A DNA stretch of 64,000 nt, taken from NCBI GenBank assembly GCA_026391355.1, contig JAPLDH010000013.1, forward strand, positions 57,921-121,920, in the 5' to 3' direction. Made by a program: the position numbers and the translations under genes. Under the pieces are notes generated by a model. It was not told where the DNA came from and did no database searches. It saw only the letters and a list, made by a program, of their open reading frames with translations. This document shows, one piece after another, positions 51,374 to 62,600 of this stretch (position 1 is the first letter of the stretch; every line of letters starts with the position of its first letter). The stretch comes from Bacteroidota bacterium. Lineage in GTDB: Bacteria; Bacteroidota; Bacteroidia; Bacteroidales; FEN-979.

Positions 51374-53533
51374 TCAATGAATGAACAAGCTGCGCGTATA
51401 AGGTTTCTGGTCGGTAAGTACCCGGACAAGGTAATTACCTGTCGGAACACCGGGAAGGTTGATCTTTGTTATCTGGTCTTCCGTTATGCCTTTACTTACC
51501 AGTTCTTTACCGAGCATATCATAAATGATGATCCCCTGGAGCGGCTTGCCTGTATTGTTAGACACATAAATGCTGTGTTCCCATGAGTAAGCCGTAACTG
51601 ACTGATCATTGCTTTGGTCATCGATACCAAAGATGCCACCGAAATGGAGGAGGAAACGATTTTGCACATCACCATCATCAGAAGTGAAAGCATAGACCGG
51701 GTTGTGTACGATATCTTGTGTTTTCTGGGTTTTCAGGTCCTCGAGCGTAATGGTTACCCCCGGGTCGAACGATTCAACCCAGCTTGCCGTCATGGTATAG
51801 CTTCCTGCATTTCCTTTTTTGAACCCGACCGGAACAACTTTACTGTCGATTCCTGCCGGCATAATGTTGGCTGAAAGATAGCTGCTCCCCGGTGTAGTCG
51901 AATACATCCATGGAGCTCCTTCCAACCCTGACAGGAACCAGCAGTCATAGTCAAGGTCATATTCGGCTGAAGAATTGGTATTAAAGCCAACGATCGTCTC
52001 CACATAGGTGTTATCCGTTGTGGAAGCTGCCATCAGCATCAGGTAGTTCGGGAAGGCCGATTCCGAATTCTTGTACCAGCCGGCACCATTATGATGCCTG
52101 GATAATTTCGGGATGGTCAGACTATTGGTACCTGTGCTTACCCAGATCATCAACCCGTTTTCAGCGGGCAGGGGATCGCCTGCATTCAGGACACTATAGG
52201 TTCCCCCGGGATTCAGCCTGGCTGCACTGGTCTGGACATTGGCAAGCGCCCATAAAGCGCCCTCGTTCCATGTAACGGATGACTGGAAAGGATTGCCGAT
52301 CAGGTGCCAGCCGTGATGTGCCATGGCGGGTGTGAATGATTGGTTGGTCAACGTGATGTCTGCCATATTCGGCGCCCCGCTGAAGGTTTTTGTTCCTGCG
52401 GCGCCATAGGCAACAAGGTATCCGGTCCCGGAAACCATATTTGATCCGATCGAGCCAGCCTTATAATTGAGCCACAAATCGGTAGCTTCGCCCCATCCGT
52501 AAAAATCATAAAGGGTGGCAGTCGGGTCGATGAAATTGGGACTGATGGCCTGACCCGCAACCGGCGAAGAGAGGAAATGCCACCCGTCTGTATTGTTTGT
52601 CCATGCCGGGATATCTTGTTGTTGAGAAATGTTACCTGTCACGGTTCCATTCACGATCACCGAACCACCCGAGTTGATCACAAAGTTCGCGGTTGTACCT
52701 GTATTTACCAGGTTAGTTGCTACTGTGAAGTATTTATTCGTGGCGACGGTAAATGTCGATCCGTTCTCTATACGCAGGTTATTGGCCTTTGCAGGGTTAA
52801 TGGGGGTATTATCAGATTGGGTAATTGTGGCTGAGCCTTCCCAGATCGAAGTATTGACACTTGCTGTCCAACTTACCCATTGTCCATCAACCGTATTGCC
52901 TGTTTGAGACCAGCCATATAAAGTTGAATACAGGCGGCCTACATATGTGGCATTGATATCAATGGCATCGTACAAATTGGGATTGGTATATCTGGTACCT
53001 ACGCTCGGTGCTGAAACATAAAATGCCTGGTTATTCATACTAGCCACCCTGAAAGTAATGCCGCCATTCAACGTGGCATCATTTATCTTGGCCTTCAGGG
53101 TTGCTATGGTCTGGTACGCGGTAGTCATTTCGTTGAAATCAGTTGCATTAGGTCCGTTGCCGAATACGGCAGCATCTCCGGTAAGGGCGTATAGTACATA
53201 TTTACTTCCTACACTACCCGAAACGCTGCTTGCTGACACAGAATACTTATTGTGGCTTAAAGAATTAGTGCCAGACATCAATGCTCCTGGTGTGAGGGTC
53301 CAGTTTCCTATGGCTGGCAGGATCGTTGTATTATTGAAGGTGCAGGCGATTTGCATAGCCCACCAGTAAGTACCTGCGATATCGGCTTTTACCTGGACAT
53401 CGTACTGGAGATAATCAAACCCACCTGACCGGACTATGGTCGGGTTCACAAACCTGAAAGTAAGTGTAGGTACAGCTATCAATGAAATTGAAAAAAACAT
53501 TGATAAGATTAAGAGAAAGTTCCGTTTTTTCAT
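51374..53533 (-). CDS. Secreted surface protein with T9SS type A sorting domain
   Basis: 719 residues. A signal peptide (about 1-20), then an N-terminal cohesin-like beta-domain (about 20-200: FRFVNPTIVRSGGFDYLQYDVQVKAD is typical of such binding modules), a short beta-helix stretch (about 225-300), a region common in Bacteroidota surface proteins (GWHFLSSPVAGQ, HGWHLIGNPFQSSVTW), and the C-terminal type IX sorting domain (about 650-719: GIIIYDMLGKELVSKG, then INLPGVPTGNYLVRVL). It should be exported and anchored by T9SS. The cohesin-like call is tentative. Confidence 0.82.
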   Translation of the reverse strand: MKKRNFLLILSMFFSISLIAVPTLTFRFVNPTIVRSGGFDYLQYDVQVKADIAGTYWWAMQIACTFNNTTILPAIGNWTLTPGALMSGTNSLSHNKYSVSASSVSGSVGSKYVLYALTGDAAVFGNGPNATDFNEMTTAYQTIATLKAKINDATLNGGITFRVASMNNQAFYVSAPSVGTRYTNPNLYDAIDINATYVGRLYSTLYGWSQTGNTVDGQWVSWTASVNTSIWEGSATITQSDNTPINPAKANNLRIENGSTFTVATNKYFTVATNLVNTGTTANFVINSGGSVIVNGTVTGNISQQQDIPAWTNNTDGWHFLSSPVAGQAISPNFIDPTATLYDFYGWGEATDLWLNYKAGSIGSNMVSGTGYLVAYGAAGTKTFSGAPNMADITLTNQSFTPAMAHHGWHLIGNPFQSSVTWNEGALWALANVQTSAARLNPGGTYSVLNAGDPLPAENGLMIWVSTGTNSLTIPKLSRHHNGAGWYKNSESAFPNYLMLMAASTTDNTYVETIVGFNTNSSAEYDLDYDCWFLSGLEGAPWMYSTTPGSSYLSANIMPAGIDSKVVPVGFKKGNAGSYTMTASWVESFDPGVTITLEDLKTQKTQDIVHNPVYAFTSDDGDVQNRFLLHFGGIFGIDDQSNDQSVTAYSWEHSIYVSNNTGKPLQGIIIYDMLGKELVSKGITEDQITKINLPGVPTGNYLVRVLTDQKPYTRSLFIH

Positions 53534-53580
53534 GGCAATTTATTTTTTATTTAGTTATGTTTATCTTCGTTCCTGAATTA

Positions 53581-53612
53581 ACGGGAACATGTCTGAATCA
53601 ACATGTTCCCGT
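53581..53612. terminator. Perfect 12-bp inverted repeat between the two surface-protein genes
   Basis: ACGGGAACATGT (53581-53592), 8-nt loop, ACATGTTCCCGT (53601-53612). It lies 11 bp after the stop of the giant surface protein gene and upstream of the 719-residue gene, so it is a likely terminator, though the following U-run is weak; an operator is possible. Confidence 0.6.
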
Positions 53613-53623
53613 ATAATTAACAC

Positions 53624-56600
53624 TTATTTTCTGTCACCCGGAACTTGGGAAACGAACCGTGGTTTGGTTGGTATAAATCCAAATGGAACTGCGGACTCAA
53701 AGTCTTCTGCCCATGCGTTGAAATCACTGACAAAGACATTATCATCCATGTCAATATCATTCTGGTCATAGAGACCACCATTCCCAAAATCTTCTGCCCA
53801 TGCGTTAAAGTCGCTCACGAAGACAGAGCCATCGGCATCCGCATCACCGGCAACCATCCCGTAACGTATAGGTGAATCGTCGATCTGTTTGTAACCGGCG
53901 TCGGCGCCATACGCTTTCGTCAGGGCATCGGAGAAGTCAAAACTGTATGTTCCCGTACCGCCAAGGGTCATATGCACATTGCTCATGACAGCGATATGGT
54001 TCCGCTGACGGACTACTACGAATAATCCATTGGTAACTGATGGGTTCCCAATTTCCGGAGGGTTAACCCCATCAAGGCCAGTGATCGTTCCGTCTAACTT
54101 CAGGAAGAGTGCCCCCTGCCATTTGATGGTTGAGGCATCCGCATTTTCCGGGAGATCTGCATCACGGAGTTCTACAAGTACCCAGTCAACAACACCGGTC
54201 GGGATCGTTGTAACACTCTCGGATCCAGTATAATACCAGGGATCTCCGAAATAGGGTTGATTAGTCGGGATCACCCCGTCATCATTCAGGATTGTGGTCA
54301 TTGAATTTGCTGTAATATCATACGGACCACTCAGGAATACAGTAGCATTGATATCCTTTGGAGTGGTAAAGGTTTTATCAACACCATAACTGGTATTAAT
54401 AGCATTGGTGGCAAAAGCACGAACGTGGTAGGTAACGCCTGCGTTCATGCCTGTAAGGCTCGCATTGAATGTTGAGACTGCAGTGCCGCCTTCGATTACC
54501 TTATGGTTGGGAGGATCAATTGTCGGGTCTACGCTTGTACCCCATACAAAACCACGTTCGGTCAATGATGCACCACCGTCGGAGGTTACCTCGCCATTAC
54601 CGGTGATCGAATGAGCATGAAGGTCGGTTGGGTCGTAGGTAGTAACAGTCGGGGCAGATCCCGGAGCGGCAATCAGTACATTGTCGATGTACCAGTTATC
54701 GATTTGGGATATGGAGCCGGTAACTACAAAGGCAACATAGGTAATGCTTCCGACATTGTTTGTAATCGTTGTCGCAACATCAAACGGACCATAGTTATTA
54801 TTATCTATGGATGCTCTTGACCATGCTTCATCCGTCCAGGTTGTTCCGTCAGTGCTGGATTGAACTTTCAGCGTACATCCGACTCCATAATCATCCAGCA
54901 GATATTTAAAATGGAGGGAGAGTGATGAAAGTCCTGTGGTATTTAATGGAGGTGTGATCATTTTATCGCCATTAACACCATTATAATAATAGAACTTCAA
55001 TTCAGGGCTTACTCCGCCGGCATAACTGGTAGCTGAACTCGACCAGGTGGTTCCCACTTTATTCCAATCGGTCGGTGGCACAGTGGCCCACGCATCTTCA
55101 TAGAAAGGTAACGTATAAGGCGACGGAATGATAGTTCTGGAGAATGCAGGACTCTGCTCTGTTGCAGGGTATGTCGTTCCTGCAACATCGATTGCGTTGG
55201 CAATAATTTTTGCATCTGCGGTTTGATAAGCTGTTGCACCCGAAGCTATATTATAGGCAACCCAAACATACGTATGCCCATTTGGAAGGTCATAGGTCAG
55301 CGAACTGAAGGTGGCTACACCGGCAGTATAGCTTTGTGCTGTTCCCAGCATATTGGCAGTAGAAAAGGATGTTGTCGTTGTCCGGTAGAGTATAACCCCG
55401 CTTGCGGCAATGTTAGCATCTGCTCCTATGTTGGTGACGATAATGGAATTCAACGGTAATGTACCTGTATTTCCACCGACATTGAAATCCAGCATCAGGA
55501 TTTCCTGATCCGTCGATCCCTTTATCACATTCGCCGTGGAGGCCTGGCTCACTGTAAGTGATTGAAGGAATTTTGCATCAGTGATCAAGCGGTTTCCGGC
55601 GGGATCATCAGTGGTAGAATTGTAGGTCGATCCACCTATATCCATATTATTGGCAAGTATTTTCGCATCAGCGGTATGACCCGTTACGGCCGTAGCAGCA
55701 ATATCATAGGTTACCCAAACATAGGTATGTCCCTCAGGAAGATCATAGCCGATGGCGCTGAATGAGGCTGTATTTGAAACGAAGCTCTGTGCGGTGCCCA
55801 ACGAATTGGCCGTAGAAAATAGAGCAGTTGACGTACGGTAGAGCTTCACTCCGGAAGAAGTTATATCGGCATCCGTTACATCAGAGTTTGCTGATGTCAC
55901 ATAGATTGAGTTAAGGTTTAGCACACCAATATTACCCGTAACGAGGTAATCGATCATCAGGATCGGGTTATCCGAACTGTTCGGAAGCACATTGGCTGTG
56001 GAGGCTTGTGTTACCGTAGCCGATGTTAATGTTTTAACCGGTTCATAAACGATAAGGTTATCGACGAATGCATTGTCGCCTGGCGAAGAGTATCCGGTAT
56101 TATATTTACATGAAGATTGCAGTTCGACGGAGAAAGTTGTTCCTGCATAAGCATCAAGATTGAATGTCCGTGTTGTGAATGGATCAGAAGAGATAGAGGT
56201 AGGATTAAAGTTGGAAGTTCCGTCTATATCGCTGATCTGAACACCGTTCACCCGTACCCTGAACCAGGAATAATCAGGCCCGTAGGAAGAATAAGTCTGT
56301 TTCAGATCGAATTTCAACAAAATATTTGTATGACCTGTACCATTGACGTAAAACATTGAAGATGCCTGGTGTGAAACATTGTCGACCCAGGCGTTGGTTG
56401 CCGTAACAGAGCCATAAGAGCCTGTCCAACCCGTAGCTGAACTTCCACCTGTAAAATGAAGTCCGAAAGCGCTTGCATTTGCTGCTGTTGCATCGATTGA
56501 TATGGCCGAATAGGTTTGTGCAGTCAGCATCATCTTAGGGGCGCTGCCCGTTTCAAAATTCTCTGTATAGGTAAGTGTAACAGGTGTTGTTACAATTGTT

Positions 56601-59600
56601 CTTGAACCTCCAGGGCTTTGTTCGGTTGAAGGATAGGTTGTTCCGGCAACGTCAATAGCATTGGCTGCAATCTTAGCATCGGCAAGAGCGCCTGGTGTTG
56701 CAGTTCCGGATATATCGTAAGCTACCCATATATAAGTGTTTCCTGCCAGAAGATTCTCTCCCAGAGAGCTGAAAGTAGCAGTGCCTGCTGAGAAACTCTG
56801 GGCGGTTCCAAGCATCGTTCCTGTGCTGAATACTGCAGTTGCGGTCTTGTAAAGTTTTACCCCGCCGGCAGCAATATTTGCATCAGCGCCTATGTTTGTG
56901 ACGACAATGGAATTCAATGGTAACGTACCTGTAGTTCCACCAACATTGAAATCCAGCATCAGTATTTCCTGATCTGTTGACGCCTGGGTCACATTCGCAG
57001 TAGAGGCCTGGGATACGGAAATGGAAGATATAAACCTGGCATCGCTGATGGTCCGGGAACCGGAAGGATCGTCGGTAGTGGCATTATGCGTAATCCCGCC
57101 TACATCCATGCCCCCGGCAAGGATCTTGGCGTCAACCGTATGGCCTGCTATGGCCGTTCCTGCAATATCATAGGTTACCCAAACATAATTGTGACCTGTA
57201 GCGAGACTGTAAGAAAGTGTACCGAAAGTCGCAACATTTGAGATGAAACTCTGAGCTGTACCGAGCAGTGTCGGGGAGGTAAATGTTGCTCCTGTAGTCG
57301 TGTATAACTTTACTCCTGAGGCGGCTATATCTGCATCGGTAAAATCAGAATTGGCAGATGTCACTGTGATGGAATTCAGGTTCAGGGTTCCAGAGGAACC
57401 TGCAACAAGATAATCGATCATCAGGATCGGATTATCGAGGCTGGTGGGGGCAACCTGTGTAACAGGACCCTGTGTGACAGTAGCGGAGGTAAGGGTTTTC
57501 TGATCATCGACGACGGAAATATCATCCACATAAAGTACGTCCATATCGGGTGCGCTGAATCCATGCCAGCCAACGTAATAGACACCACTTGAACCCGGAG
57601 AGAAAGTAGTACAAGTGCCAAGAGTATAGGTAGTGGTTGAGATGCTTGTCTGTGACCAGATCGTACCGCCGGTCATACCTGCTGCATTCGGAGCCGTTCC
57701 CCATTTTACTTCCAGGTTTTCCGGCCATGAAGAGCTGGCGACCCTATAATAAAATGAAACCACGTAAGTATGACCTGACAATAGATTCAGCCCCTGTGAA
57801 AAGAACCAGTCATCCATAGCGGTGATTCCGTCCCAGTTGTAAGATATAGACATGCTGTTTGGCGATGTATGTGCAGTACCGGTTGCGGTTTGCCAGGTAT
57901 AGGTGTCAGCATTGTTATTGGTTACTGTAATGCATCCTGTTGCCGGGGTGGTATAGCTGTCGAAGTTATCACTATATGGTGTATTTGTAATACCGCATAC
58001 AATTGGTCTTGAACCCCCTGGGCTTTGCTCTGTTGCCGGGTAAGTTGTTCCCACAACGTTAATTGCATTGGCCGCTATTTTTGCATCGGCAGTAGCGCCT
58101 GGTGTTGCGCCTGCGGCTATATCGTATGTTACCCATACATATGTGTGCCCTGGAAGAAGATCCAATCCGAGAGTAATGAAAGCAGCAAGGCCTGAAGAGA
58201 AGCTTTGGGCGGTTCCCAGCGGAGTACCTGTGCTGAATACATTAGTGGCGGTTTGGTAAAGTTTAACCCCGCCGGTGGCAATATTTGCATCAGCCCCCAC
58301 ATTTGTGACTGTTATGGAGTTCAGTGGCAACGTGGATGTAGTCCCGGCAACATTGAAATCGAGTTTAAGTATTTCATTGTCATTGCTCCCTCGTGTTACA
58401 TTCGCTGTGGAAGCTTGTGTAATAGTCAGGGAAGAAAGATATTTATCTGTTGAAATCTGTCTGTTCCCTGTAGGAGCGGTTATGGTAGGTACATAAGGTG
58501 AACCGCCAACAGTAAGGGAGGTACATTCCGCATCTATAAAATTTCCTCCTGTCGCGGATGGACTTATATCATAAGTCAGCCAGAAGTAATTGGTTCCTGC
58601 GGAAAGCGTTTGTGTTCCTGTGATGTTGAAAGGATCTCCCAATAAACCGAAAGAGGTAACGTCGGAACCAAACTGGGCAGTGGCGCTAAAAGTGCTGCTG
58701 GTTCCGGTATAATAAAGTTTTGCATTGACAAGATCGGAAAGGGATGTACATCCGTTGGTGTTAAAGGTAAAGGAGGAAGCGGTTAATGGAGCAAAACTGT
58801 TTGTCATGACAACCTCTACGCCGATGATCTGCTGATTTGTCGCTGAGGGAGCCAGTGTACCTGTGACGGTCTGTGTGGTTGTACTTGATGTATATACCAT
58901 CGGAGGAGGATCGCTATATGAAAAGGTAACGTTTGCACGGCTCGAAGAGGCGGTCAGGGAAGTCGGTTGACTCGCGTCCTGAGCTGCTTCCCTTTCTTTT
59001 GTGTCAGGGGTTACCGAATAATACCATTTAGGTGAAAGATCAGTCGAAATGTATGCTTGTGTACCGTGCAGAATGAGGATTTGGAGGTTATCGGTTCCAT
59101 TATAGGTGAAGGGTGTCGTTAACGCTACCTCCATCCAGCCGGATGTTGCGGTGTTTGGAAATGAACCTGTATAGACTGAGGTATAACCGGTAAGACTATA
59201 GGTTCCTGACGCGAGGGTGGAGGACGAAGTATTCTGCATATAAATCGTTACCGGGGTAAGTGCATTGAGATCACTTCCGGCTTGTTTATTAAATGCAATT
59301 CTTCTGATGATCTTTGTAATTCCCAGTTCAGCCTGTGTATAGATAGCCTCCCAGCTTGAATAGTTATAATATCTGTCAATCGGAAAACGATTGTAACTTG
59401 TTCCTGTACCGATTACCACACTTTGCAGTACCTGGCGGTTTCCTGCCGGTGCTGTAACAGTAGGTGTGTAAGCAGAACTGACAGTTAAGGAAGTACATTC
59501 AGCATCGACATAATCCGTTTGTGTGGCGCCGGGGGCGATACTGTAAGCAAGCCAGAAGTAATTGGTTCCCTCTGCAAGAACCTGTGAACCTGTAATGTCC

Positions 59601-62600
59601 CATGAAGATCCTGTAGCACCAAAACTTGTTACCGGAGAGCCAAACGGCGTGGTTGTAGCAAAGGTAGGAGAGATTCCTGTATAGAATAGTTTTGCATTCG
59701 TCAGATCAGCTACGGTAGTACAACCATTGGTATTCAGCGTGAAGGATGATGCATATAAGGGACTTGCATTTCCTGCAGTAACAATCTGAATAGCGATTAT
59801 CTGCTGGTCTGTTGACCCCGGGGAGACGATGGCTGTAGTGGGTTGGGTAGTGGTACTCGATGTATAGGACATCGGGACGCTTTTCAGTCCAATTGCAAAA
59901 TAATTAAGCGAGGTAATTAAATTTGAAAGAATGGTATTCGAGGATGGGGCAGCGGAACTGATCAGATCATATGTACCGCCCAGTGTAGTTGATGCCCCTA
60001 TACCATTCCCACTTCCCATTGCAGGTTCAGTGAGACGAATGGTGGTATTGGTAAAATTGGTCCCTCCTGTAGGAAGGGAGGTTTGCCAGTAGTGGTTGGT
60101 ATTCAATGAGGTCATATTCAAACCGGGTATCCCGGCGCAATCAGCATCGAACACTTCTGCCTGAATGGTACAGGTTCCACCGGAACCTGTGGTAGGATTG
60201 ACCAGTTCAAACAGGTTATAAGCGCTCTTACCAATCGGGAATGTATAGGTGCTGCCAGAGACAAGGCTGACGGGTAATGTTCTTATTAAAGGACCTTTCA
60301 CATAACTTGTGGCTGAGCCGCCTGTGATTCCTGCGGTTGCGGTGCTCGACACGGTTAAGATATTAGAAGAGTTTGTATTGATGATCCCGTTGGTAAGTGC
60401 AAGGGTTGTCGAAACAGCCAGGTTGCCGCCTGCGAGTGTGAGAGAATGAGTCACGTCATTGTCGTCGTATGTAAGAGAGGTGACTGTACGCGCGGTATTG
60501 ATTTCACCATTTGTGGTTTTCGATGATGTTGTTCTCAGGTAAGAGAGAACCTCCCCGCCGGTACCGAGGTTGAATACCATAGGCACATCGAACGTTCCGG
60601 CGTTTGTCGGGTCGGTAGTGTTTCCAATTTGAACCGTTCCGGTAGTAGTACCACCATTACCGAGGGTAAGCCTGTTGGCATTTGTTATGCCTCCTACGAA
60701 AAGTATGATACGGGTAACCACGATATTAGGAGAGGTTGGGCTGATTGTTACACCATTATTCTGTGTCTCAAAACTGGTCATCGGTGCAGTGACCGTACCT
60801 GTACCTGTGTATAACTGGTTAGCTCCATCACGGAACCAAACAAATCTTGAACTCGCACCGGTATGGGTGAAAATTCCATTATTGGTTAGCGTATTTCCGT
60901 AAAACAGAAAAACAAGATTGCTTAAATTCAGAGTATTGCCGGCATTTATGGTGATATCCAGCGAAATGTTGTTGAAATTCACCAGGGTTGTATTGAGGGC
61001 TGCGGTGTGGTTGCCGGAAGTATTGGTAATGACCAGGTTTGGAATAACACCGCCGATTGTGTAAGCTTTGGCCGCACCTGAAGATGCGTTACCGAGCTGC
61101 AATGTTCCGCCGGTTACACCTAAAATGCCGGTTCCTGCCTGATTACGGAAATCTCTCGGTCCGGAAGCCGCTGTATTTGCAAGCTGACATACGATTGTCC
61201 CACCGGTCATGCTAATAGTAGAGGTGAGGGACGTTCCCAGGTCAAAACTGCCAAGCGTGGTTGAAGTATTCCCCACGGTACATACTGTAATGGTTCCTCC
61301 GGATTGAGTGTACGTAATTGCATTAGCTGCCGCGGCAACTCCAAACCTCTGGGAAGCATTTACATATCCACCTTCAATGATAACGGTTGAACCGGCGGAA
61401 AACCCCATGGTATGGGTGGCGAGAGTCCCGGCATTTAAGGTGCCTTTACTGACTTTCAGCAGACCTGTAATTGTTGTGGCGCCGGCTTGTGCGGTGGCAG
61501 TGAAGGTTGGATTGTTCAGCCAGAGTCCTCCGAGCGCCGGTACAGTATAGGCCGCTGTAACATAGAGGGGTTGAGACAGCGTGAAGCTACCTCCCATCTT
61601 CAGCGTTCCTGCTGTGTGTGTAGTTACCAATCCAACGGTATTTCCACCCTGAACGGTGAAGGTTCTTAGAAATTCCAAAACGGGAGGCGTTACGGTTGAT
61701 GAGGCAGTTACACTACCCTTATTAAGGTATATGGTATTAAAATCGCATGTGGCGCCTGAACCTGTTATCGTAACATTGGGTATCCCGTAAAAATAGATAT
61801 TGGCCTTTATAGTAGCGCTTACATAAAAATCGAGCGTGCCATCCACAATGATACTCCCGGTACCCGGGGCTGTGGCTGTACTCCCTCCAATATATAAGGT
61901 ATGTGTGTAAGCGGAATTGACGGTAAAAACCCCTGTTGAGGTAATGTTAACACCATTTGCAATAGTAAGGTTCAGGATTGCAGTACCTCCATATTGCAGC
62001 GTGCCGTTAATAATCAGCGAGTTGCAACTCGCAGCGGCAGCAATAGTAACCGTGTGGGTGGCTGAAACTGTAACATCATCTCCAATGCCCGGCAAAACAC
62101 CAACCCCAGTTCCCCATGTAGCATTGTCACTCCAGTTACCGCTGGTAACCGAAACGAATGTGCCGGCGGCAAGCGTACTTTGACTCCCTAATAAATAAGG
62201 AGATTCAGATTCAGTTACTGCAGCAATACGATAATAATAAAGAACTCCGGGCAACAAGGGTGATTGTGCCAGGGAATAAGAGGTTCCGGTGGTTCCAGTC
62301 GAAGTGCTTGGAATATCAGCTCCCACCTGGGTAAAGGTTATGTTATCTGTTGACCGGTAAACGCGGAAGGCAGTTTCGTTTGTCGAGCCATCTTTCCAGC
62401 CAACAGTCATGCTCGTTTGTGTAACCAGGGAAGGTAAAAAATCAGTGGGTGCTCCGTTGGCAGGAACAGGCGCCCTGGATATAAGTTCGATATTATCGAT
62501 AGCGAGTGCAGCATAATTTGCAGCAGCATCTGTATTCCACGAAAAAACCAATCTTTTGGTTGTCCCGGCATTGGATGCAGCAATCGTGATGGTAATGAGG

